The position numbers and the translations under genes are program-made. From NCBI RefSeq assembly GCF_000212815.1, contig NZ_GL890985.1, positions 1,077,198-1,141,197 of the forward strand: DNA of 64,000 nt, read 5' to 3'. The notes beneath the pieces were generated by a model. The model made no database searches. It was not told where the DNA came from and saw only the letters and a program-made list of their open reading frames with translations. Shown one piece after another: positions 35,677 through 42,955 of the stretch. Numbering within the stretch: the stretch's first letter is position 1; the number at the start of each line of letters is the position of its first letter. Source of the stretch: Streptococcus sanguinis SK49. Its GTDB lineage: Bacteria > Bacillota > Bacilli > Lactobacillales > Streptococcaceae.

Positions 35677-36864
35677 ATGTTTAAAAGAAGTTATCGGAAA
35701 AATATCGGTCTTATGGCCGGAGTAGAATTTTTTGCTTTTCTAGGCATTACTAGTTTTTGGATTTTATTTCTAAGTCAAAACGGCATGTCCCTTTGGCAGA
35801 TTGGGCTTTTAGAAAGTATTTTTCATGCAACTAGCGTTATTTGTGAAATTCCTTCAGGGATGTTGGCGGATCGTTTTTCCTACAAGACCAATCTTTATCT
35901 GAGCCGGATAGCCGGGATTGTGTCTTCTGTTCTCATGTTGGCCGGGCAGGGGAACTTTTGGATCTATGCACTGGCTATGGTTATTAGTGCTTGGTCCTAT
36001 AATTTTGATTCGGGGACAAGCGCAGCCATGGTCTATGATTCATCTGTGGAGGCCGGACTCAAGGAACGTTACTTATCCATCTCCAGCTTTATGTCTGGAG
36101 TGGCTGAAGCGACCCGGTCTTTGGGAACGGTCTGGGCTGGATTTTTTGTCCATGGACAATTGCATCTGACCTACTATATCATGATTGGAACCTCTATTAT
36201 CGTTCTTTTCTTGACCTGGATGCTGAAGGAGCCAAGTGTCAAAGCAGAGAAAGCGGAACGTCTGACCATGAAAAAAATTATCTGGGCTGTCAAAGAGGAG
36301 TTGCAGAGAAATCCCAGCCTTTTTATCTGGATTATTCTTTCCCAAATCATCGGAACGCTGATGTGTATGTTTTATTTTTATTATCAAAATCAATTGCCTG
36401 ACTTAAAAGATTGGCAGATTTCGGTAGTCATGCTGATTGGCAGTGCTTTGAATATCTTGGCGGTCTATCTGGCGAGTGTGATTGGAAAGAAGTATTCTGC
36501 CTTAAAACTTTTTCCTTCAGTGGTTCTTCTAACCGGAGCAAGCTACCTGCTGTCCTATTTTGGAACTCCGATCATTTATATTTTGATTTATCTAATCAGC
36601 AACGCCTTGTATGCTCTTTTCCAGCCGATTTTTGACAACGATTTACAAAAGCAGCTGCCAAGTGAAGTGCGGGCGACCATGCTCAGTGTTTATTCTATGA
36701 TGTTCAGCCTGAGTATGATTGTTAACTTCCCTATGACAGGCTGGTTGATTGATTACTTTGGCTTCGACTGGACTTTTATAGCTTTGGGCAGCTTCTTATT
36801 GGCAACGACACCATTTTTGCATTCGGGATTAAAGAAAATAAGCCAGAGCTTACAAGAAGTCTAA
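35677..36864 (+). CDS. Major facilitator superfamily transporter
   Basis: Encodes 395 residues with twelve predicted transmembrane helices. The intracellular loop between helices 2 and 3 reads GMLADRFSYKTNLYLSR, the MFS motif A (G-x-L-x-D-R). The helix 1 start FFAFLGITSFWILFLSQNGMSLWQIGLLES resembles multidrug or macrolide-type MFS exporters, but the substrate cannot be told. AAAGGAGAAAAA precedes the ATG. It is followed at 96 nt by an ABC exporter operon with its own promoter. Confidence 0.85.
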   Translation: MFKRSYRKNIGLMAGVEFFAFLGITSFWILFLSQNGMSLWQIGLLESIFHATSVICEIPSGMLADRFSYKTNLYLSRIAGIVSSVLMLAGQGNFWIYALAMVISAWSYNFDSGTSAAMVYDSSVEAGLKERYLSISSFMSGVAEATRSLGTVWAGFFVHGQLHLTYYIMIGTSIIVLFLTWMLKEPSVKAEKAERLTMKKIIWAVKEELQRNPSLFIWIILSQIIGTLMCMFYFYYQNQLPDLKDWQISVVMLIGSALNILAVYLASVIGKKYSALKLFPSVVLLTGASYLLSYFGTPIIYILIYLISNALYALFQPIFDNDLQKQLPSEVRATMLSVYSMMFSLSMIVNFPMTGWLIDYFGFDWTFIALGSFLLATTPFLHSGLKKISQSLQEV

Positions 36865-36922
36865 GATTAATGTTCTCTTTCTGCTGGTCAGAAGGAGAAT
36901 ATTTTTTAGCCTTTGAAAATTA

Positions 36923-36931
36923 TGGTAAAAT
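36923..36931 (+). promoter_or_regulatory. Extended -10 promoter of the second ABC exporter operon
   Basis: TGGTAAAAT (36923-36931), 29 nt before the ATG at 36961. The same TGGTAAAAT element occurs before the VOC gene, the marR-type gene and uvrB. Confidence 0.55.
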
Positions 36932-36960
36932 AAATACAGTTAAATGGAGAAGTAGGCAGT

Positions 36961-38703
36961 ATGAAAGATTTATTGAAATATTTCAAGGGCTATATCAGAG
37001 AGTCTTTGTTGGGGCCCTTGTTCAAGCTTTTGGAAGCCAGTTTTGAACTGCTGGTTCCGATTTTGATTGCGGGGATTGTGGACGAGACCATTCCTAGACA
37101 CGACAGCTCCCATCTCTACTGGATGGTTTTTCTTTTGATGGGCTTGGCTGCTCTGGGCGTGGTGGTAGCAGTTGTGGCCCAGTATTATTCGTCAAAGGCG
37201 GCAGTTGGCTTTACTCGTCAGATGACAAGCGACCTCTATCAAAAAATCCTGCGTTTGCCCAAGGCTAGTCGGGATGAGTTGACGACTTCTAGCTTGGTAA
37301 CTCGACTGACGAGTGACACCTATCAGATTCAGACGGGCATCAATCAATTTCTTCGTCTCTTTCTGCGGGCGCCCATCATCGTTTTTGGCTCTATCATTAT
37401 GGCCTTTACTATCAGCCCGGTCATTACCTTGTGGTTCTTGCTCATGGTGGCAATTTTAACGGCTATTATCGTTTTCATGTCTCGTCTGATGAATCCCCTC
37501 TATGCCAAGATTCGTCAGCTGACTGACCAGTTGGTCAATCTGACGCGTGAGCAGCTACAGGGCATGCGGGTTATACGGGCTTTCGGTCAGACTCAGCGTG
37601 AGATTCAGAGTTTTCGCAATCGCAATGAGCTCTATAAAACCTGGCAAATCAGGACGGGAGCTCTGGCTAGTCTGATTAGTCCTCTGACCTTTCTTACAGT
37701 CAATGGTACTCTGATTGCTGTGATTTGGCAGGGGAATAGCTTTATCGGCAAGGGCTTGCTGACCCAGGGGATGCTAGTAGCCTTGGTTAATTATTTATTG
37801 CAGATTTTGGTGGAATTGCTCAAGCTGGCTATGCTGGTCAACTCGCTCAATCAAAGCTATATCAGTGCTGGTCGTATCAGTCAGGTATTCGAGCAAGCAG
37901 AAGAAGATGTCCTGCAGGAATTAGTGCAGGAAACTGCTCTGCCAAATCAAGCTATAAAAGTCCAGCAGGTCAGCTTTTCCTATCCAAATGCAGCTAGTCC
38001 AGCCTTGACTGGTCTGACTTTTGATTTGAAAAAAGGTCAGACTTTGGGGGTTATTGGTGGGACAGGTTCAGGGAAGTCTACTCTGGTTCAGCTGCTGGCT
38101 CATCTCTATCCAGTGGCTGCTGGTCAGTTGACCATCTTTTCCCAAGGACGCAGTCCTAAAAATCTCAGAGAATGGCGGTCTTGGATTAGTCTGGTGCCTC
38201 AGAAGGCGGAGCTTTTCCAAGGAACTGTCCGCTCCAATCTGACTTTAGGATTGTCAACCAAGCCAACAGACGCAGACTTGTGGCAGGCTTTAGAGATTGC
38301 TCAGGCGACAGACTTTGTCTCTCAGAAGGACGGGGTCTTGGATGCGACTGTAGAGGCCTTTGGCCGGAATTTTTCTGGCGGTCAGCGTCAGCGTTTAACC
38401 ATTGCAAGAGCTGTCTTGCGGAGGGCGCCTTTCTTGGTTTTAGATGACGCAACCTCTGCTCTGGACTATCTGACAGAGGCCAGACTCCTGCAAGCTATTA
38501 AGAATGAATTGACTGAGACCAGTCTGGTCTTGATCTCTCAGCGGACCAATAGCTTGCGCTCAGCGGATCAAATCTTAGTGCTGGATAAGGGTGAACAGGT
38601 GGCTCTTGGTCGCCATGAGGAACTCTTAGTCAGCTCTGCCATTTACCGAGAAATCCATAATTCACAGCATAGTCAAGGAGAGGAGGGCAAGCATGAAGCA
38701 TAA
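36961..38703 (+). CDS. Heterodimeric ABC exporter subunit with degenerate ATPase site (EfrA-like)
   Basis: The 580 residues comprise a six-helix membrane domain and an ATPase domain. Walker A is GGTGSGKST, the signature NFSGGQRQR, and Walker B FLVLDDATSALD, with Asp replacing the catalytic Glu. It starts with KDLLKYFKGYIRESLLGPLFKLLEA, as in EfrA/RcrP-type multidrug exporters. Substrate unknown. It overlaps the partner gene by 11 nt, which indicates coupled translation. No local regulator gene is seen. Confidence 0.88.
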   Translation: MKDLLKYFKGYIRESLLGPLFKLLEASFELLVPILIAGIVDETIPRHDSSHLYWMVFLLMGLAALGVVVAVVAQYYSSKAAVGFTRQMTSDLYQKILRLPKASRDELTTSSLVTRLTSDTYQIQTGINQFLRLFLRAPIIVFGSIIMAFTISPVITLWFLLMVAILTAIIVFMSRLMNPLYAKIRQLTDQLVNLTREQLQGMRVIRAFGQTQREIQSFRNRNELYKTWQIRTGALASLISPLTFLTVNGTLIAVIWQGNSFIGKGLLTQGMLVALVNYLLQILVELLKLAMLVNSLNQSYISAGRISQVFEQAEEDVLQELVQETALPNQAIKVQQVSFSYPNAASPALTGLTFDLKKGQTLGVIGGTGSGKSTLVQLLAHLYPVAAGQLTIFSQGRSPKNLREWRSWISLVPQKAELFQGTVRSNLTLGLSTKPTDADLWQALEIAQATDFVSQKDGVLDATVEAFGRNFSGGQRQRLTIARAVLRRAPFLVLDDATSALDYLTEARLLQAIKNELTETSLVLISQRTNSLRSADQILVLDKGEQVALGRHEELLVSSAIYREIHNSQHSQGEEGKHEA

Positions 38704-40429
38704 GACATCACCTAGCAGCTTGAGGCGTTTAACTCGAGACTTGCTGCAGGCGCGCTGGCTCTTTCTCCTAGCTAGTCTGGGAACAGTGGCTCAAGTGGCT
38801 CTGACTGTTCTTCTTCCAGTTTTAATCGGGAATGCGGTTGATAGTGTTCTTCTTCCTCAAGCGGATCAGCATTTGATGCCGATTTTGGGCCAGATGTTGT
38901 TGGTCATCTTAGCCAATACGCTGATTCAGTGGCTCAATCCCTTGCTCTATAATCAGCTGGTTTATCGCTATAGCCAGCAGCTCCGTCAAGGTGTTATCAA
39001 GAAAGTTCATTATCTACCTTTGGCCTATCTAGATCGGCAGGGAACAGGCGACTTGGTTAGTCGGGTGACGACGGATTTGGAGCAGCTCAGCAATGGCCTA
39101 CTTATGGTTTTCAATCAATTTTTTGTAGGTTTGCTGACCATCTTAGTGACTATCATTAGCATGGCCAGATTGGACTTTTTCCTCTTGCTTTTGGTTCTGC
39201 TTTTGACGCCCCTTTCTCTCTTCTTAGCTCGCTTTATTGCCAGAAAGAGTTTTAGCTTTTTCCAACGTCAGACGCAGGCGAGGGGAGCGCAGACCCAGCT
39301 GATTGAGGAAAGTCTGACCCAGGAAAGTCTGATCCAGGCTTTTAATGCTCAGGAGCAGTTTGATACAGCTTTTACTCGCAGCAACCAAACCTATGCAGAC
39401 TATTCTCAGGCGGCTATTTTCTATTCTTCGACGGTTAATCCTTCGACTCGTTTTATCAATGCCCTGATTTATGCTTTGATTGTAGGCTTTGGGGCTGTCC
39501 GAATCATTCAGGGAACAGGTTTTACGGTTGGGCAGCTGGTAACTTTTCTCAACTACGTCAACCAGTACACCAAGCCTTTCAATGATATATCGTCTGTCAT
39601 GTCGGAATTGCAGAGCGCTTTAGCTTGTGCGGAGCGGATTTACAGCATTTTAGATCAAGAAGAAATAGCGGAATCTGGTCAGGAAATCCTCCAGTCGGAA
39701 GATGTCAGAGGACAGATTAGCTTTGAGAATGTGGCTTTTGGCTATGAGACTGGTAAAGAGCTGATTCAGGATTTGAATATAAGGATTCCAGCAGCTAGCA
39801 AGGTCGCCATTGTCGGGCCAACTGGTGCTGGCAAGTCAACCTTGATCAATCTCCTCATGCGCTTTTACAATGTAGACAGTGGTCTTATTTCGTTAGACGC
39901 TACTCCCATCAGCTATTATACTAGAGCCTCTTATCGTCAGCAGTTTGGTATGGTACTGCAAGAGACTTGGCTTAAGACGGCAACCATTCATGATAACATA
40001 GCTTTTGGCCGGCCAGATGCCAGCCGAGAAGAGGTCATTGCAGCTGCCAAGGCGGCCAATGCTCATTTCTTTATCCAGCAGCTGCCTCAGGGGTACGACA
40101 CCTACCTAGCGGATGCTGGGGACTCCCTTTCTCAAGGTCAGCGGCAGCTCTTGACCATTGCCCGTGTCTTCCTTTCCGTTCCTAAAATCCTAATCTTGGA
40201 TGAGGCGACTTCCTCCATCGATACTCGGACAGAAGTCTTGATTCAGGAGGCTTTCAGCAAGCTCATGGTTGGACGAACTAGCTTTATCATCGCCCACCGT
40301 CTGTCCACTATTCAAAATGCTGACATCATCCTCGTCATGGTAGACGGTGATATCGTCGAGCATGGTAATCATCAGGAGCTCATGGCAGCCAGAGGTGTTT
40401 ATTACCAAATGCAGACGGCGCAGGAGTAG
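38693..40429 (+). CDS. Heterodimeric ABC exporter subunit with canonical Walker B (EfrB-like)
   Basis: The 578 residues comprise a six-helix membrane domain and an ATPase domain. Walker A is GPTGAGKST, the signature SLSQGQRQ, and Walker B ILILDEATSSID with the normal Glu. It complements the degenerate partner encoded upstream, making an asymmetric heterodimer. The start ATG 38693 lies within the end of the first gene, after AGGAGAGGAGG. A bidirectional terminator follows. Confidence 0.88.
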   Translation: MKHKTSPSSLRRLTRDLLQARWLFLLASLGTVAQVALTVLLPVLIGNAVDSVLLPQADQHLMPILGQMLLVILANTLIQWLNPLLYNQLVYRYSQQLRQGVIKKVHYLPLAYLDRQGTGDLVSRVTTDLEQLSNGLLMVFNQFFVGLLTILVTIISMARLDFFLLLLVLLLTPLSLFLARFIARKSFSFFQRQTQARGAQTQLIEESLTQESLIQAFNAQEQFDTAFTRSNQTYADYSQAAIFYSSTVNPSTRFINALIYALIVGFGAVRIIQGTGFTVGQLVTFLNYVNQYTKPFNDISSVMSELQSALACAERIYSILDQEEIAESGQEILQSEDVRGQISFENVAFGYETGKELIQDLNIRIPAASKVAIVGPTGAGKSTLINLLMRFYNVDSGLISLDATPISYYTRASYRQQFGMVLQETWLKTATIHDNIAFGRPDASREEVIAAAKAANAHFFIQQLPQGYDTYLADAGDSLSQGQRQLLTIARVFLSVPKILILDEATSSIDTRTEVLIQEAFSKLMVGRTSFIIAHRLSTIQNADIILVMVDGDIVEHGNHQELMAARGVYYQMQTAQE

Positions 40430-40474
40430 AAGAGGAGCTTTATTAAAGTTCACAGATTGATGCTAAACAGAATT

Positions 40475-40503
40475 AAAAGAGTTGGAATTTCCAACTCTTT
40501 TTG
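40475..40503. terminator. Bidirectional terminator between the ABC exporter and ABC-F genes
   Basis: AAAAGAGTTGGAA (40475-40487), one central base, TTCCAACTCTTTT (40489-40501). A perfect 13-bp stem between convergent genes. Confidence 0.85.
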
Positions 40504-40504
40504 C

Positions 40505-42031
40505 TTATAATTCAACTTCCTCCAACCCTGTCTCCGTCAGTCGATAAATCTTCTGGCAGACTTCTTTGAGAAAGATACGGTCATGGGAGACAGCGATGAT
40601 GGCGCCAGGATAGGTCGCCAAAAGCTGGCGAACCTGGGGCTGAGATGTGGGAGAAAAGTTGCGGGTTGGCTCGTCCAGAAGGAGGATATTGGGACGGTCT
40701 AGGACTAGTTTGAGCAGGAGGAGCTTGGCTTTTTGACCGCCGGAAAGCTGCCCAATCGGGTGACGGGCCTCGTCGCGCGTGAACTGGAGACTGGCTAGAT
40801 GCGTCAGGATTTTCTCCTCCTGGGACTTGTCGCCAGAGGGAGCCAGAAAGTCCAAAGGGCTGCTCTCATCAGCCAGCAAGTCACCATAATGCTGGGGCAT
40901 ATAACCGACCTGCATATCTGTCCGCTCACGCAGGATCTTCCATATTTCCTTAAGCAGAGTGGACTTGCCTGCGCCATTAGCACCAATCAGTCCGATTTTT
41001 TCCTGGCCGCAGACCTCCAGAGTCAGGTTCTCTGCCAGTTGTCGTTCATCTATTTCCAGTTTCATTTCTTCTAATTTTAGGATTCTTTTGGTCAATGGCA
41101 GAGCTTCTATGTCTGAGAAGTGAAGGCTGATGACATCTTCCTGTGTCGGGATTTCGGTCATTTCAGCACCTGCCTTTTCAAATCGTTTGCCCTGCGAGAG
41201 GATGTTTTTCATCTTCTTGGCTACCAGTCGACCTGCAGTAGCATCATGGGTGTTTCGTAAAGTATGCTCCACACTCTGCTTAACCCGTCGGTGTTTTTCC
41301 ATGGTCTTGGCGTGTTCTTCCCGCTCTTTCCGTGCCAATTGACCTTGTTTTTCAAAGGATTCCTGACGCTGATGGCGGTAATTTTCATAGTCCAGACTCT
41401 TGATGCTGGTTCTAGCCTCCTGCTTCTTTTTGATTCGTTCCAGATGAACAATCTTGGTCGCAACTTGAGCGAGAAAGTGCTCGTCGTGAGAGACGAAAAG
41501 GACCGTTCTCTGGCTGTGGCTGATAAAGTTTTCCAGCCAAGTCAGAGTTTCGAGATCAAGGTCATTGGAGGGCTCATCAAGAAAGAGAATGTCCCAATCA
41601 CTGGCTAGTTTCTTGATGAGTTGGACCTTGAGTTTTTCTCCTCCAGATAGGCTAGAGAGCCGCTGCTGACTGGCAAAACGCTGGCAGTCAAAGTTGAGCT
41701 CCCCAGCATAGCGGTAGAGCTTGGCATAGTCCAGTTCGGTCTCAAAATCAGCAAAGAAATAGTCATTGAGCGTCAGTTGGGCATCCTCTGAAGGTAGCTG
41801 CTGGGGCAGGTAGACAGCAGCAGTATAGGACTTATCAATCTGTCCGCTGTAGCTGACATAGGAGCTGACCAGTCGCTCGTCTAGCAAGAGCTTGAGCAGG
41901 GTGGACTTGCCATTGCCCTCCTCACCGATAATAGCGACCTTGTCTCCTTGATTGACAGTCAGTGACAAATCTTTGACTAACTCCTTCAGGTCTTTTAGGT
42001 GGGTGATCGTTAGATTTCTTATTTGAAGCAT
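40505..42031 (-). CDS. ABC-F family ATPase (possible ribosome-protection protein)
   Basis: The 508-residue cytosolic protein has two ATPase domains and no membrane segments. Domain 1: GEEGNGKST, LSGGEKLKV and LFLDEPSNDLD. A charged coiled linker (about 190-280, rich in KKKQE and RKEREEHAKT) follows. Domain 2: GANGAGKST, LSGGQKAKL and LLLDEPTRNFSP, in which the usual NHLD after DEPT is replaced by RNFSP. ABC-F proteins act on the ribosome, and some give resistance to macrolides, lincosamides or pleuromutilins. ATG 42031 follows GAAGGAGACATCT. A leader of about 300 nt with hairpin and small ORFs suggests attenuation. Confidence 0.85.
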   Translation of the reverse strand: MLQIRNLTITHLKDLKELVKDLSLTVNQGDKVAIIGEEGNGKSTLLKLLLDERLVSSYVSYSGQIDKSYTAAVYLPQQLPSEDAQLTLNDYFFADFETELDYAKLYRYAGELNFDCQRFASQQRLSSLSGGEKLKVQLIKKLASDWDILFLDEPSNDLDLETLTWLENFISHSQRTVLFVSHDEHFLAQVATKIVHLERIKKKQEARTSIKSLDYENYRHQRQESFEKQGQLARKEREEHAKTMEKHRRVKQSVEHTLRNTHDATAGRLVAKKMKNILSQGKRFEKAGAEMTEIPTQEDVISLHFSDIEALPLTKRILKLEEMKLEIDERQLAENLTLEVCGQEKIGLIGANGAGKSTLLKEIWKILRERTDMQVGYMPQHYGDLLADESSPLDFLAPSGDKSQEEKILTHLASLQFTRDEARHPIGQLSGGQKAKLLLLKLVLDRPNILLLDEPTRNFSPTSQPQVRQLLATYPGAIIAVSHDRIFLKEVCQKIYRLTETGLEEVEL

Positions 42032-42061
42032 AGATGTCTCCTTCGTTTTATAACACAAAAT

Positions 42062-42089
42062 ACAGCCCTGCTTTATTTAGCAGAGCTGT
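42062..42089 (-). terminator. Attenuator-like hairpin in the ABC-F leader
   Basis: On the minus strand ACAGCTCTGCT, AAATAA loop, AGCAGGGCTGT (42089-42062): an 11-bp stem with one G-U pair, followed by ATTTTGTG, 31 nt before the ABC-F start. A smaller hairpin AGACAC...GTGTCT lies just upstream (about 42103-42118). The plus-strand reading also has a T5 tail. Confidence 0.6.
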
Positions 42090-42178
42090 TTTTAGTTGCA
42101 CAAAGCAGACACAGGAGTGTCTAAGTAGGATTATTCGTTCATAGGCTTCCAGCTTACACTGTCATAGGAGCGACAGGA

Positions 42179-42250
42179 TTAATCTAAAGATAAGCAAATA
42201 AAAGCTAGAAAGCACAAAAAAATGAACATCCCGCGGATATGCAGAAACAT
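42179..42250 (-). CDS. Candidate 23-codon leader peptide upstream of the ABC-F gene
   Basis: Read on the minus strand, an ATG at 42250 opens a 23-residue peptide ending at TAA (42179-42181). It starts MFLHIRG and continues as an unusually hydrophobic run (MFIFLCFLAFICLSLD). It lies within the predicted ABC-F leader, between the promoter and the hairpin. No good ribosome site precedes it, which weakens the case. A three-codon ORF (Met-Lys-Asn-stop, 42302-42291) with a GGAGG upstream lies nearer the transcript start. Confidence 0.35.
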   Translation of the reverse strand: MFLHIRGMFIFLCFLAFICLSLD

Positions 42251-42335
42251 GACAAAATCTACTAAATAAAGTTTCCTTTAAAAAATAGACTTAATTTTTC
42301 ATGTCTCCGTGTACCTCCGAAATAGTTCTGTCTTA

Positions 42336-42364
42336 AGTCTAGCAAAAGATAGTAGATTCGTCAA
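42336..42364 (-). promoter_or_regulatory. Predicted promoter of the ABC-F gene
   Basis: Minus strand: TTGACG (42364-42359), 17 nt, TAGACT (42341-42336) with TG before it (TGC-TAGACT). Transcription would begin near 42329, giving a leader of about 300 nt. The flanking AAGCGCTT half resembles the centre of a CcpA cre site, but the left half does not fit. Confidence 0.55.
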
Positions 42365-42650
42365 GCGCTTTCAAAAAAATAAAAATTTTTTAAAATTTTT
42401 TGGAGCAATTTTTATAAACTCTCTAAAAATATTGATTTCAAGGCTTTTCAGCTGTTTTTGATATATAATTTTTTAATTATATAAAAATTTGACATATACC
42501 AGAAAATTATATATAATCGTCTTGTATATAAAAATTATATATATAAAAAATGATTATACAAATAGGCCTAAAATTTGTAAAAGATAAGAAGAGCTGGAAT
42601 GTGATAGATTCCAGTTGTCATTTTAAATTGTATCTAAGGAGTAAGAAACC
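42365..42650 (+). other. Very AT-rich intergenic stretch with a consensus promoter
   Basis: TTGACA (42489-42494), 17 nt, TATAAT (42512-42517) is a full-consensus promoter reading rightwards. The surrounding 250 nt are strongly AT-rich. Just after the expected start lies an inverted repeat TTGTATA (42522-42528)/TATACAA (42554-42560) that could bind a regulator. A leader of about 125 nt precedes the small ORF at 42651. Confidence 0.7.
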
Positions 42651-42842
42651 ATGCCAAAAACTTTATTTCTCTGGCTTTTGACAGTCCTAAGCTTAGGGCT
42701 AGTAAAAACGCCTCAAGCTAAGACGATGGAGCAATCTTTGAAGTCTAACACGGCGGTCATTCAGATTAGCCAAAAAATTCAGGACTATGTCAAGAAAGAT
42801 GAAGCGACAAGGGTGGCTGTAGAAGCAGTGACTTTTGATTAG
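42651..42842 (+). CDS. Truncated N-terminal copy of the downstream serine hydrolase
   Basis: The 63-residue ORF after AAGGAGTAAGAAACC has a signal-peptide-like start (MPKTLFLWLLTVLSLGLV) and then QISQKIQDYVKKDEATRVAVEAVTFD. The three hydrolases downstream read QIGQKIQDFVKEHEKT...FDKDG at the same distance from their start, so this is clearly the same N-terminal module, ending in TAG exactly where the beta-lactamase fold begins. It is either a relic of a fourth copy or a functional short secreted peptide driven by the strong promoter at 42489. Sequence alone does not decide. Confidence 0.6.
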   Translation: MPKTLFLWLLTVLSLGLVKTPQAKTMEQSLKSNTAVIQISQKIQDYVKKDEATRVAVEAVTFD

Positions 42843-42877
42843 ATGATGCAAATCATTGCATAAGAAAGGAGAAAGCT

Positions 42878-42943
42878 ATGTTAAGAATTTTTATCCGAAT
42901 GGTATACAGAAGTATCGCCTATGCGATTGTTGAAGCTAAATAG
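42878..42943 (+). CDS. 21-codon mini-ORF with strong ribosome site
   Basis: An ATG after AAAGGAGAAAGCT opens a 21-residue peptide beginning MLRIFIRMVYRSI and ending VEAK, stop TAG. It is amphipathic and basic. It ends 12 nt before the first full hydrolase and uses spacing typical of real genes. It may be a small membrane peptide, a translational coupler or a chance ORF. A degenerate counterpart (same ribosome-site layout but no start) lies before the second hydrolase at about 45807-45872. Confidence 0.4.
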   Translation: MLRIFIRMVYRSIAYAIVEAK

Positions 42944-42955
42944 AAAGGAAATATC

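Noticed and set aside
42355-42376. CcpA cre site at AAGCGCTTTCAA
   Set aside because: The centre and right half fit but the left half has three mismatches, so I mention it only as a resemblance within the ABC-F promoter entry.
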